NCBI GenBank assembly: GCA_900618795.1
Contig: UYJD01000018.1
Coordinates: forward strand, 414,931-441,252
Direction: 5' to 3'
DNA: 26,322 nucleotides
Origin: Cyanodermella asteris
Taxonomy: Eukaryota; Ascomycota; Lecanoromycetes; Ostropales; Stictidaceae
Shown here: positions 1 through 9,733 of the stretch, piece by piece
Layout: every line of letters begins with the position of its first letter
How positions within the stretch are numbered: position 1 is the stretch's first letter
The notes under the pieces: generated by a model
The model's database searches: none
Seen by the model: the letters and a program-made list of their open reading frames with translations, nothing else
What the model was told of the DNA's origin: nothing
Program-made: the position numbers and the translations under genes

Positions 1-483
1 GGGGGGGGGGGGCGAAAGCTCCATCACTCGCATCTTTATGCAGGGTGCAAGCTGATCGATGCCCCTGAGCCTTTGGTGGGCGGTTTGCGTAGTTTGAGTT
101 TGAGTTCGAGTTAGGGTGTTTGCTATTCTGTTCCCCGCCGTGGCTGCAGCCCTTTTCTCTGCCCTCGCATGTCGAACTTCGATGGCACTTCAGCTTCCCG
201 TCAGCTCGTCCAACCACTGCTCGTCCTCGAATCGCAAAACACTCTGCACACGCCATCACCTATCTTTCGCCCAGTTGCGTCGCTCGCCGGCTCGAGGAAG
301 CTCTGCCGCGGCCGCGCGCCAGAATAGCATCCGGAAGCCCAAAAAGCACCCCGGCTCTCCCGACGTCTTCCTCCTGTTCTTTTCCCTCCTCTGAGCTTCT
401 TCCCCGCGTCTCCGTTGCGCGCGATACCTTTTCATTCATCTTTTGTGTTTGTTCCATTGCGAATTCCGCTTCCTCCGTTTGAT
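1..483. other. Upstream region of the SH3BGR-like gene
   Basis: No gene is supported here. The window opens with a run of 12 G. Around 90-115 there is an imperfect hexamer array (gtttga, gtttga, gttcga). From about 350 to 480 the plus strand is rich in C and T, as fungal promoters and 5' leaders usually are just before a start codon, and this fits the ATG at 484. Open frames in both strands here have no recognisable protein character. Confidence 0.5.
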
Positions 484-2458
484 ATGGAGTTCTCGCGTCC
501 CGAAGGCGCCCTCAGCGCCGACCCTACTCTGTGGCTGTACACGAGTCTGAGCTCCGGGTCGTCGACGCTTGTGACGGCTACATCGCGGCTCGAGACAATT
601 CTCAAGGCCAATCGCGTTCCTTTCAAGGCTCTCGATGTTGCGACCGAGGAGAAGGCGCGCATGCTCTGGGGTCGTCGTGCTGGAAAGCGGAAGCTCCCCG
701 GATTGGTAAAGCAGGGCATGGTTCTGGCTGTAAGTCCACCCCGATATATCCTCATGCGGCGAGGTGCTGTCCAAGGCTTGCAATTGGCGCAGCTCGCTGG
801 CCGTGCACCATGCTGCTGTCAGGGTGTCTGAGGCTGTCCGTCTCTTGCACCGACGCCAGGCTCGCATGTGAGACAGCTACCGAGAACCAGCTCTGACAGC
901 TGTTTCCTACAGGACCTCGACGAGGTTGAAGAATGGAACGAATACGGCGAAGTGAGGGAGAACCTCCTCGACGAAGATGAAGCTACTGCATCGCCCGCCC
1001 TCGTCTCGCTATCCAAACCTGCTGCTCCTGCTGCGCCGGTCGCGTCTACACCTCCTCCTCGGCCTGATGCCCCCACACCAGCATCTGCTGCCACACACAA
1101 TGCGGGCGCCGCGCCCACGATAACGCCTGCTGCCGCTGCCATCAAGGCTGCTGGGTCAATGACGTCTCTAAAGTCCACCGCCAGCGGAGCTTCTGCCGGC
1201 TCTGGGAAAAGTCAAGAGAGCGATCGCAAAGAACACATGCTGTCCCTTGCAGAACAAGTTGCCGCACGAGCTAAGAAATCGTCGGGCTTGCGGACCACCT
1301 CCGGTCAGGTCCTGAGCAGGGGCAAGGCGGACTCGAGCGCCTCGAAATCTACAGTCGCTTCTACCGAGGAGCCGACAGTCAAAGCTGCTGAAGCAGCGGA
1401 TGACAAGGTGGACGATGAGACTGAGGGTGCAGAGACAGCGAAGGCTGTGAATAATCCCGCTGCTGAAACATCCGAGGATGCATCGGCAACTGAGACCCAG
1501 AACTCTGAGAAGGCTGAGGCAGCGGTGCCATCACCAACAGAGCCTGTCGTTTCTGTCAAGCAGCAAATGAAAGAAGCACATTCAGCAGAAAAAGCAGAAG
1601 CTGCCGACAAGCCATCTGATAAGGTTGATGACGAACTCAAGTCTCCCGCTGCAACGGTGACCACGAAAGACGCAGAAGCAGACGCAGATGACGAAAGCGA
1701 GGATGAAGACGATTCCGGGGAAGAAGCGGACAAAAGTAAGACGCAGGAGCAAGGTGCGGCGGACCCGAAGGGCGTAACGAAGAGCGTGGCTGACTAGAAG
1801 ATAAGACCCGATTTCCGTTGAAAATGGCATGGTGGAGCTGGAAATCGCGATGCTGTTGAACTCGCCAACCATGGGCTCGGTCAGAGAGCGGAGGAAACGC
1901 TCTGACGGAGGCAAGAGAGGGGTAGGCCAGCCTGGATCCCCGGATACGTTGAACAGCACACTTGAAGAGGACGACGATATCCCTGGCTTTCACAGTCCAA
2001 CTATACGGTCCTCGCCCAACGGTAGTCCGCTTTCGTCAATGTCGCCCATGTCCGGCTTTGGCTTCATCAATGTCGATAACTTGTCGAAGGAGCCCCTGAA
2101 AGAGGAGGATGACGTGAGGAGTGCCAAAGAGCACAAGGCACTTGCCTCACAGCATACAGATGATGCAGCAGATGATACAGCGGAGCGCAGGGTGGAATCA
2201 AGCAATGACCTAACAACAAGTATCAATTCAGCAACAAGATCACTACCTGACTTTTCATCACGACAGTCAAATCAACAAAGATCCAGCAACCCCGAGCTCA
2301 AAGGCCAGAGCAGCATGGCGACCAGCACCACCTATACCAGCGAAAAGCCCGTCGTACGAGTCCCATCATTACCAGACGAGGAGGAGGACGTGTCTGCCGG
2401 CTGTTGCGGCGGCTTGTTCGGCGGCGGCAAGAAGAAAAAGAAGCAGAAGACCGGCTGA
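484..2458 (+). CDS. SH3BGR-like thioredoxin-fold protein with acidic tail and Cys-Cys/poly-Lys C-terminus
   Basis: Proposed exons are 484-729, 913-1735 and 1806-2458, giving 573 residues. Intron 1 (730-912) has GTAAGT, a CTGAC branch site and CAG. Intron 2 (1736-1805) has GTAAG and a CTGAC at 1790-1794; its AAG acceptor is the only nearby one that restores the downstream frame. Residues 5-95 match the SH3BGR/glutaredoxin-like fold of ascomycete proteins (PTLWLYTSL near the N-terminus, then KARMLWGRR, KLPGLVK, and EEWNEYGE after intron 1). The Cys-x-x-Cys of redox-active thioredoxins is absent, so this is probably a binding rather than a redox domain. Residues ~100-350 are Ala/Pro-rich, then strongly acidic (Glu/Asp/Lys/Ala). 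The end reads GCCGGLFGGGKKKKKQKTG, a pair of cysteines before a lysine cluster, which suggests S-acylation plus electrostatic membrane contact. The ATG at 484 is preferred over 415 because homologues start just before the PTLWLYTS strand. The part after 1800 could instead be a separate gene starting at 1829. Cellular function is unknown. Confidence 0.75.
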
Positions 2459-3262
2459 GCCATCTTCTCATCCATCACCAAATCTCACTCTTTTGTACAT
2501 GGATCCATTATTATTATTTTTTGCATTCGCATCGGCGTTGTTTTGCAGCATTTGTCTTTCTACTGATTGCTGCCTGGGATTTGAGCGCGGAATGACACCG
2601 TTTTTTTACAGAGTCGGTATGGAGGTTGGTAGATTGAATTGAATTGCGACTTCAATGATGATCTGAACAGAAAACAATATTACGTCTGGTCTTTCTCTTT
2701 TACAATTGTGTGACCTGACCATTGAGATGAATGCAATCCGACTCGCCAAAGCCTACTCTTCCACGCTGCCGTCTGCTTTGAGGCACTATCACCGATCGAT
2801 GCTCTACGTAGTTAAGGTTGTCACCCAAAGGGGCGGCAATGCGAGCCAAAAATGAGCTGTGGTTGTTTCTCGACGAGCACGAAATCATTCTCTGAGATTT
2901 CTTGTCATGTCCGCATAATTTCAGACACGGCACCAAAAGCCTCAGGCTCATTGGAACATGATCTCGGGTGGACTCGTGGAATGTATGGAAGCTTTCAAGC
3001 TCAAAGGAGCATGAAAGGCCTGGTTTAGTCTGTGTACATGGACTCTGTTCAGAGGGAATCTCGAGTTATTCTTGAGGTCTTCTACTAGCCAGCATCAAGG
3101 TCACCAATTAGGCACTCGGATCAAAACACAAAGGCACATTAAAGTGATTACACATTCTCTTGTACAGTTCCTCCTGCTTTCGATGAATCTGGCGCCTCGC
3201 TAAACTAGCAGTGAATTAACCAAGAAAGACTCAATCAGACCTCATTCTGGCATTTTCATTAT
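2459..3262. other. Convergent intergenic region
   Basis: This lies between the 3' ends of the SH3BGR-like gene and the 706-residue gene, so it should hold both 3' UTRs. A T-rich stretch at 2500-2600 and the A/T-rich 2630-2700 segment suit polyadenylation of the plus-strand gene. An 83-codon open frame on the minus strand (2700-2951) shows no family resemblance and I do not call it a gene. The tail of an alternative frame of the neighbouring gene reaches down to 3231. Confidence 0.5.
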
Positions 3263-5383
3263 TCAGCCGGTCATAGAGGTCCTTGAATGCAAGTGGGAAA
3301 GCCCTAGCAAGCTCATCGGTGTTGCTCTCATTTCTTGAAACGTCAAAGGTCGTGCCGGTTCGTCAGGGGGTGGCTCTTCCTCTGGTATTTTTGGGCTCTG
3401 CTCTGGTAACAAGTTACCATCCATTGCTTTCGTGAAAGCGACCACGAAGTGGTGACGCTCCTTTGGGCTTGCGAAATGTAACTCAATATAGGTTAGCTTT
3501 TGTATCTCCTCCGGACACGGCGGGTCGTCGGTCTCTAACAATGCAGACTGCCGGCTGTCTGCCGCGGGCGATACAGGATTTGACAATGAGCTTCTCCTTC
3601 GAGAGCCGATTGAGAGGACTGACGGTCTTCGCGGCGGGGTGGAGGGAACTTTGCTCTGTGTTTTGCTCAGGGTGAGTCTGATGTGTTTGACAGGTTGGTC
3701 GCCCAAGCTTGGGCGATCGAACCAGGAGACGGATAACGTGCGATGTTTTTGTGGCGACAATCTGTTTGCGTAGTAGCAGAGATAGTGTCTCCCAGCCGAG
3801 TTGCTCTTCCAGATTTTGGCATGCTGAAAGTCAGCTTCTCCGAGCTTGTCGGACTTTGACGTTGAGATCTTTTCCACATCGAATGTCTGAAGCAACTGTC
3901 TCCCGTGAATGGTGGATTGAAATTTGCTGAGCTCGACCTTGTCCGCGAAGGTGTAGACTGGGTTACAAGGCTTGTAGGGCTTCTTGTGGTACTTGATTTC
4001 CTGCTCTTCCATGAACGACAACTGTAGCGGCTTATTCAACCTGGAGTGCTTGGTAAATGGATGCACCGACTTGCTTAGTACGTGATCGATCTGGCAGCTG
4101 GTGCCTTTGTTGAAGGTCACTATCCGTGGTCGCCGGGCATCGTCAATCTCGTACGCGTAGAGAGGCACTTGATGCTTGTTGACACCACTCCATTCCACCT
4201 CTGCAATTGGTTGGGAGCTGGTAACAGACAACCGGCGCATCTCGTCGACCAAGCTTCCAGTCCGGTTTTCCTTTCGCTGCGACATCAACGACTCGCCAGT
4301 GAAAGCGGTGCTCCATGTGGGCGCAGGAGAGAGCGAGGCATCAAAGATTGGCGAGGGAGCATGGCTATTAACAGAGATGTCCGACGGCGAGCGAGCGTGC
4401 GACGCCGACGTCCCCGGTATTTGCTCAGGCGACGACAGGCCGGCATTATCGATGGACGAATGGTGAAATCCCGCCTCAGGGTGCGTTGTTCCTCGTGGAA
4501 AGGCGGGATCGGGTGGCAAGCTGCTGATGCTGTCTCTGCGCAGCGTCGGCGAGTCGGAGCGTTGTGCGCTTTCAAGAGAGCCCGTACTGGACGGCCTGCT
4601 GTGCAGAGATTGTTCTCTGTAAATGTCTCGTCGCCAGCGGGTCACGCTGCTCTCGAACGTCTCCTGCTCCGAGCGCACAGGTAATTCTGGCAATCGATCC
4701 TCCGTCATGCCCGACTGAATGAGGATTTGACGCCATTGATCGATTATTAACTTCAAGTCTGTCATCACGAGATCTGGCATCCGTTCGTATCGTTTGTCTC
4801 GTTTTTGACGATTCTGTAAAACGACGATTGAGTCATAGAGAGAGTTGTACAGTTTCGAGAACTTGTGAAGCGTCTGATCGTCCTCTGCGGTGGTTGCTTC
4901 TTGCGCAGAATTCGAGAATGGCCGAATGGCTTCCCGGTCGCGTAGCGCAATCTCGAGCAGCACCTGCATCGAAAATGAGTTCATCGAGTTGACGTGGATG
5001 TTGAGATTGTCCATGAGTCGCTTGCGCTCGCCAGACAAGTCTGCCTGCCATTTCGTGGTATCGATGGCTTTTCGAACAGGCTGGGCTTTGACCCGCAAAA
5101 GACTGTCATACTTCTTCAGGTACTCTGTGCATTGACCTATTGTTCTGAGAAAGTTCTCTTCGCCAGGGAAGAACTTGCCAGCCCTGCCAATGAGCCGCTC
5201 TTGATTGACCAGATTGATGGCGAACGTTGAGACAAGTTGAGCGAATTCCCGAGCCTCGGAGGAGGCATTGCGGTGCTCGTCGAAGAACGCATCGTACAGC
5301 TTCTTGAGCGCGACTGCAGCCTTGACCAGCTGTACTGGGGCTGCAGCGATTGCTGTGACCGTTCCTGGGTCCATGTCGTCCAT
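3263..5383 (-). CDS. Conserved-type fungal protein of unknown function, HeLo/Fungal_N-like helical N-terminus and PH-like C-terminus
   Basis: One uninterrupted ORF of 706 residues from the ATG at 5383 (a second ATG lies three codons in). Residues 1-235 look all-helical and begin with an Ala/Val-rich helix followed by KKLYDAFFDEH. This resembles the helical domains (HeLo-like/Fungal_N) found at the front of many fungal STAND-type and regulatory proteins, but I see no NACHT, kinase or repeat domain after it. Residues 250-390 are Ser/Pro-rich and probably disordered, with many possible phosphosites. Residues 395-655 alternate strands and end in an IELHFASPKERHHFVVAF helix, which is like a PH-type fold with a low-complexity insert (578-612). 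No signal peptide or membrane segment is visible. At the 3' end a second frame stays open past the stop to 3231 and looks more protein-like than the annotated last 25 residues, so the true C-terminus may differ. Function cannot be named. Confidence 0.8.
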   Translation of the reverse strand: MDDMDPGTVTAIAAAPVQLVKAAVALKKLYDAFFDEHRNASSEAREFAQLVSTFAINLVNQERLIGRAGKFFPGEENFLRTIGQCTEYLKKYDSLLRVKAQPVRKAIDTTKWQADLSGERKRLMDNLNIHVNSMNSFSMQVLLEIALRDREAIRPFSNSAQEATTAEDDQTLHKFSKLYNSLYDSIVVLQNRQKRDKRYERMPDLVMTDLKLIIDQWRQILIQSGMTEDRLPELPVRSEQETFESSVTRWRRDIYREQSLHSRPSSTGSLESAQRSDSPTLRRDSISSLPPDPAFPRGTTHPEAGFHHSSIDNAGLSSPEQIPGTSASHARSPSDISVNSHAPSPIFDASLSPAPTWSTAFTGESLMSQRKENRTGSLVDEMRRLSVTSSQPIAEVEWSGVNKHQVPLYAYEIDDARRPRIVTFNKGTSCQIDHVLSKSVHPFTKHSRLNKPLQLSFMEEQEIKYHKKPYKPCNPVYTFADKVELSKFQSTIHGRQLLQTFDVEKISTSKSDKLGEADFQHAKIWKSNSAGRHYLCYYANRLSPQKHRTLSVSWFDRPSLGDQPVKHIRLTLSKTQSKVPSTPPRRPSVLSIGSRRRSSLSNPVSPAADSRQSALLETDDPPCPEEIQKLTYIELHFASPKERHHFVVAFTKAMDGNLLPEQSPKIPEEEPPPDEPARPLTFQEMRATPMSLLGLSHLHSRTSMTG

Positions 5384-5856
5384 TAGCTTCCCAAGGCAGT
5401 CAAATAGTGGTTATCGCTGCAGGAGCTCAGCAAAATGCTGGGATTATACCGACACCGTCGCCTCGACCCAAGCTCACGCGACCGCACAAAGCTGGGAAAG
5501 TTAAAAATGGCTCGCAGTCTGGGAGCCAACGTGCCTGGGACGATTCGACACACGTGTACCGCTGTCTTGCTGCGGGTCAGAGCGGAAACTTCGATTTTCC
5601 AGAACAACTCGGTGGAGCATGCAGAAAGGCCCCGTTTTGATCCTGCTGCTCACGAACTTGCCGGAAAGTGAAAGGCGCGAAACCGACCAGGACTATCCCA
5701 TCACCCTTTGGCTCTCATATGCTTATTTCGAACACGAAAGGCACCACCTCACGATCGTGCTGCGCCCGGACCAGCTTGAGGCAGCGGACAGTGAGTGGCA
5801 ATGCAGGGTAAAGCACAGCCTCTGCGGTAGGTGAACTTGTGTGAGGACGAATCGCA

Positions 5857-5866
5857 CCCCACGTGC
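5857..5866 (-). promoter_or_regulatory. Candidate PHO box (CACGTG with GGG flank)
   Basis: On the minus strand this reads GCACGTGGGG, which contains the high-affinity Pho4/NUC-1 type site GCACGTGGG known from phosphate-starvation promoters. It lies about 690 bp upstream of the tentative start of the PHS-family transporter. A second CACGTG with other flanks is at 5551-5556. The core is short and also bound by other bHLH factors, so the assignment rests on the neighbouring gene. Confidence 0.35.
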
Positions 5867-6150
5867 GTCGTATAGAAACTTGCAATGGGCAGGCCACAAT
5901 CTGCCCGGTTCGCCAGCCTTGCGCCATGGTCTGCGGACGGCGCATAAACCAAAAGCGCCTATCCCCGTTTGAATGTCTTTCGTCGCGATTTCGTGCCGTC
6001 CATGTGGCTCAAATCCCAGTCAAACGCTTCGCCAACCCAGCCCGTGGCGGTCTTTGACTGTTCTGTCGTGCCGAATTTCATCTCCAGGGGGCTGATGCGT
6101 TGCGATGGCGTTCTATGGCTTGTTCATCAGGCTTATCATAGCCCGATACT

Positions 6151-6157
6151 TATAAAA
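6151..6157 (+). promoter_or_regulatory. TATA-like box for the phosphate transporter
   Basis: The sequence TATAAAA is followed 30-50 bases later by a pyrimidine-rich stretch, the usual arrangement around a fungal transcription start. If used, the transporter mRNA would carry a leader of about 350 bases with one short uORF (6276-6305). Confidence 0.35.
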
Positions 6158-6275
6158 TACGGTCACTCAAGCATCTCCCTCGTGTCGACTCCTTTTCTAC
6201 ACCATTGCAAGCTCCACTGATTAAATTTGCTACTCAATAGCTTGTCACTGGTGCTTTGCTCGAGTGGAGACTGAC

Positions 6276-6305
6276 ATGCGCGATCACTGGAACCTTTTAC
6301 TATAA
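6276..6305 (+). promoter_or_regulatory. Possible uORF in the transporter leader
   Basis: The first ATG downstream of the TATA-like box opens a nine-codon frame that ends in TAA. If it lies in the mature leader it could lower translation of the transporter. Leader boundaries are not known from sequence alone. Confidence 0.2.
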
Positions 6306-6546
6306 CATCAAAATCCTACAGGAACCTGCTCCTTACGTGCGAAAGCAGCTGCACCACAGTTTCTCCCGGTACCCGTTGAGTATCCTGGTGACTGGCAGAG
6401 GCCGCTCAAGGGGCACGCTTGCGACGAAACCAACCACGCAATAGGGGCGGCAACCTTGCTAGGGCACTGACTTTAGCGCTGCATAATTCCTTCACGAGGA
6501 CACACGGAGTTTGAGCGGTTTTCGGGCGTTGTGCGCATCCACCGTG

Positions 6547-8580
6547 ATGCCTAGGAGAGGACTATGGATTAATCCAACGATATCGGCAAGACATCTGAGC
6601 GTGCGTACGCATGGGCGATCGCGATGACCTCATAATTAACTTGCCGCACAGGACCAAGAAGAAAAGAGAATCCAGATTTACAACACGCTAGACCGGGGTG
6701 GCTTTGACTGGCAGGTGTTCTTCGTCGCCGCGAGCGGGTTCTTCACAGACTCGTACAACTTGTTCGCGACAAATATCATCTTGCCATCCATTGCATACTG
6801 CTACTGGGCAGGCCAAGCAGACGACGCGAAACAGAAATGGGAGCTTGCGATCAATATCGCGACTTTGGGGGGATCCGCCGTTGGTCAGCTGCTGTTCGGC
6901 CACCTGGCTGACCGGTATGGAAGACGAAAGCTGTATGGTCTTGAACTGATTATAGTGATCGTTTCTACACTTGGCCTGACCCAGGCCTCGACAGGGTACT
7001 TCAACATGGACAACAACAATCCTCCAATCGTTTACACCTCGATGAACATCCAGGCGTGGCTCATATTCTATCGTCTGCTTCAGGGCATCGGCATAGGAGC
7101 AGAATACCCAATGAGCGCTGTCATCACTGCAGAGTTTGCTTCAGCGCGCTCTCGCAGCCGGATGATGGCATCAGTGTTCCTTGCCCAGCCGTTGGCCACC
7201 CTTACGGCTGCGATTGTTGGACTGGCAGTCGTCATTGGCTACAGCTCTAATGAGATTGGTAGCTTTGGTCCCAATCTCGGAGACAACCCTCTGCCAGATG
7301 CGACTGTGAAGGTTGACAAAATTTGGCGATGGGTCATTGGAGTGGGTGCTATCCCGGCCTTCATCGCCATCCTGTTTCGCCTTACTATCCCGGAGTCGCC
7401 GCGATACACGCTTGATGTTGACCTGGACGCGAGTAGAGCGCTTCAGGATGCACTGCATCACTACGGAAGTATGACCACCATCGACACGCAACATACTGCC
7501 GCCAGCTCAGAAGAACCAGGCCACGTACATTACGAAACACCAGCAGTGGCACCAGGAGAGCTGACTCCACCACAGCGCTCCTCCATTGACGACCTGTCTC
7601 CAATGGCATCCCGGGCAGGCTCAGTCGTCGACGCCGCCGAGACCGAGCCTACTATCCCGCCCGACCCTCCGTTCTTTTTACAACTATACGAGTATTTGCG
7701 GACTGATGGGAATTGGCGGTGGCTTGCAGGGACATCCATTTGCTGGTTTATACTTGACTTTGCATACTACGGGCTCGGAATATCGAACCCGAGAACGCTA
7801 TCCAAGATCTGGGCAAACACACCGCAGATGCATGATACGTATCAGAACTCATGGGACACGGGCATCACGAACGGTACTGCCTCGCTGTTCTCGAACGACC
7901 AGGCAAACATCTTCTACGTCCTTCGTAACGACGCCATCAGGTCCATCATCACCACTTCGATAGGAGCTATTGTTGGTGGCATCCTGCTGATTCAGATCAT
8001 ACCTTACGTTCCGCGCAAGGCCATGCTTACTTGGTCTTTTGTCGTGCTCTCGATCCTCCTGATCGTCACCGGCGGCAGCTTGTTCGCAGTATTTGAAACC
8101 GACCAACACGCCGTCACAATTACGCTCTATGTCCTGATCCAACTCGTCTACAACGTCGGTCCGAACACCCTGCTCTTCATCTATCCTGCCGAAATCTTTC
8201 CCACCAAATTCCGTGGTACGTGCTACGGCATCGCCTCTGCCAGTGGCAAGATCTCCGCCGTCATCGTTCAGGCAGTTCTGCCTTACGCCCGTTTCGGCAA
8301 TCATATCAACGGGCATGTCAACGATGCAGTCCCTCTGGCCAGTATCCTGATCATTTGGGGCGCATTGATGTTGCTTGGTGGGTTCTTTTCTTGGCTGTGG
8401 TTGCCCGAGGTGCAGAAGCCAAGAGCGCAGAGTAATGAGCCGGGATACAGGATTCCGAGTAAGACGCTTGAAGAGCTGGCGGAAGGTCGCGGGGGTGCGA
8501 CCCAACAGAATGAGAACTTTGCTTCGAAAAGGCGCCGCTGGGAAGATAACAAGGAGGTGAATGGAGCAACGCATGCCTGA
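6547..8580 (+). CDS. PHO84-like inorganic phosphate:H+ symporter (MFS, PHS family)
   Basis: The main exon is 6652-8580. Its start is open upstream to a CAG acceptor at 6649-6651 and it has no usable ATG near its front, so at least one 5' exon exists. The best candidate is 6547-6600 (18 codons), joined across a 51-nt intron (GTGCGT...CAG, with TTAAC as branch site), giving 660 residues; this exon is tentative. The transporter body has about 12 membrane segments. DWQVFFVAASGFFTDSYNLF opens TM1, followed by the MFS motif LADRYGRRK, the PHS signature GIGIGAEYPMS, and RLTIPESPRYTLDV as in PHO84. A soluble central loop of ~90 residues (about 245-325) follows, then WFILDFAYYG and the closing half. 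The family couples H+ to uptake of phosphate at the plasma membrane. Where PHO84 has GGDYP this protein has GAEYP (Asp to Glu at a phosphate-site position), also seen in glycerophosphodiester carriers, so the substrate is not certain. It converges on the pseudokinase gene with only 112 bp between stops. Confidence 0.85.
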
Positions 8581-8692
8581 ATAGACTTGGAGGCCTCATT
8601 GCACACAGAGATGATTGTATGAATTGACCAAATTAGACTGTCCGCCTGCAAGAGACCAATTTGGGTGGCTTTCCACTGACTTTGACCTCTGC

Positions 8693-9733
8693 TCATGCCT
8701 GCGCCGCTCCGGATGTCTTGACCTTTTCCTGCTGGGCTCTGGCAAGATCACTCCAGACTCTTACTCTCTCACGCAATCTTGTTTCTTTGTCTTGATGAGA
8801 GCGGTCTTTGAGCAGCTCGTCCTTGAGCCACTTCTCGAATATGAGATCCAGAAGCGGATAGTCGAAATCATCAACGTTCTCTCCATCCTTGACCATCTTA
8901 TGACAACTGACGGACGATAGCCAAACATTGCCCGTGCCATCGATGTCCAAATTGTGAGGCATGATGCTGTCTATGGCGATTCCGTGCTCATGTAGGATCT
9001 GAACTGTCTGACAGAGCTGCTTATTCCATCTCGCATGTTTCTCAGTTACATGTATGAAATCCTCAGACTCGATCAGCCTTTCTGTGCCCTCAATCGTCGT
9101 GAGAATACCAGCCAACATGCCGCCCTCCTGAACAACTGTGAGAAGCTTCGGGACTTGGATAGAACCAGCGATACCGAGCTTGGATACCAGAAAGTGGAAT
9201 GCCATTGTGTTGAACGACGTGTTGTTCACAAACTCATCTGTCCTCGCTTTCCGAACTGGACGGCATCTGCTTGGTTCGAATTGAGCAACGGAACCGTCCT
9301 GCAGAAAGACTTTGCACCCCGTGACGAAACCGGCCATATGTTCTGCGATACGTAGCTCGCTCGCTTGGACACGAGGTATATCGTCTGGAATATCGAAAGT
9401 ATCCATCGAACACGGACCAAGTTGGTGCGCTACATGCTCAATCGGTCCTTCCAAAACCTTGACCTTCGCGTCCTCCGCACCCTCTTCCGTATAGAATTGC
9501 AACGTATACGACAGCGCATGATAATAATCGATCAAAACCATCCCCGCTTCCCGACCCGACGGCGCAAGCTCCTCGATCAGTTCCAAGGCGTATGCTATCT
9601 CGTGTCGATTGATCGACCTCATCTCAACGAACAAGGATTTCTTCAGAGTTTGCTTGCTTTCAAGATCTTTGAATATCTCGAGCAAATGCCGGCCGAATGG
9701 TGTGCCTTCGACGTCTTTGCTGCATAGAGTCAT
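8693..9733 (-). CDS. Degenerate protein-kinase-like protein (probable pseudokinase)
   Basis: From the ATG at 9733 the protein has 346 residues; the frame is open further upstream but only through non-ATG codons. The N-terminal ~120 residues have no recognised domain. The second half follows the plan of a fungal protein-kinase-like domain: a hinge-like segment (AGILTTIEGTERL), then a helix ending QILHEHGI. A catalytic-loop equivalent reads IDSIMPHNLDIDG, followed by NVWLSSVS where a kinase has its beta-strand and DFG. Aligned to the fungal pattern GDxKPxN, the catalytic Asp is Ser, the Lys is Met and DFG is missing, so phosphotransfer is unlikely. A charged helix closes the protein. Another 5' model fits equally well in frame: a 47-nt exon at 9766-9812 starting MSGAVAGS, spliced over a 46-nt GTATCT...CAG intron (9720-9765). 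Partner and role are unknown. Confidence 0.7.
   Translation of the reverse strand: MTLCSKDVEGTPFGRHLLEIFKDLESKQTLKKSLFVEMRSINRHEIAYALELIEELAPSGREAGMVLIDYYHALSYTLQFYTEEGAEDAKVKVLEGPIEHVAHQLGPCSMDTFDIPDDIPRVQASELRIAEHMAGFVTGCKVFLQDGSVAQFEPSRCRPVRKARTDEFVNNTSFNTMAFHFLVSKLGIAGSIQVPKLLTVVQEGGMLAGILTTIEGTERLIESEDFIHVTEKHARWNKQLCQTVQILHEHGIAIDSIMPHNLDIDGTGNVWLSSVSCHKMVKDGENVDDFDYPLLDLIFEKWLKDELLKDRSHQDKETRLRERVRVWSDLARAQQEKVKTSGAAQA

Larger units (their letters stand above)
5384..6546. other. Divergent promoter region between the 706-residue gene and the phosphate transporter
   Basis: About 1.16 kb separates two genes transcribed away from each other. It contains CACGTG at 5551-5556 and 5860-5865 and a TATA-like box at 6151-6157. 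A CT-rich patch (6185-6200) that could hold the transporter's transcription start follows. A nine-codon uORF lies at 6276-6305. No coding exon with convincing protein character is visible, although an unseen 5' exon of the transporter could lie here. Confidence 0.5.

Noticed and set aside
1-12. Run of 12 G at the left edge
   Set aside because: A short homopolymer without context; could be natural or an assembly edge, and supports no feature.
1305-1733. 142-codon minus-strand ORF, Ser/Ala-rich
   Set aside because: Mirror of the acidic Glu/Ala repeat region of the SH3BGR-like gene.
4082-4684. 200-codon plus-strand ORF
   Set aside because: Antisense to the Ser/Pro-rich linker of the 706-residue gene; Arg-rich shadow composition.
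7849-8574. 241-codon minus-strand ORF
   Set aside because: Antisense to the second half of the phosphate transporter, which has unmistakable family motifs.
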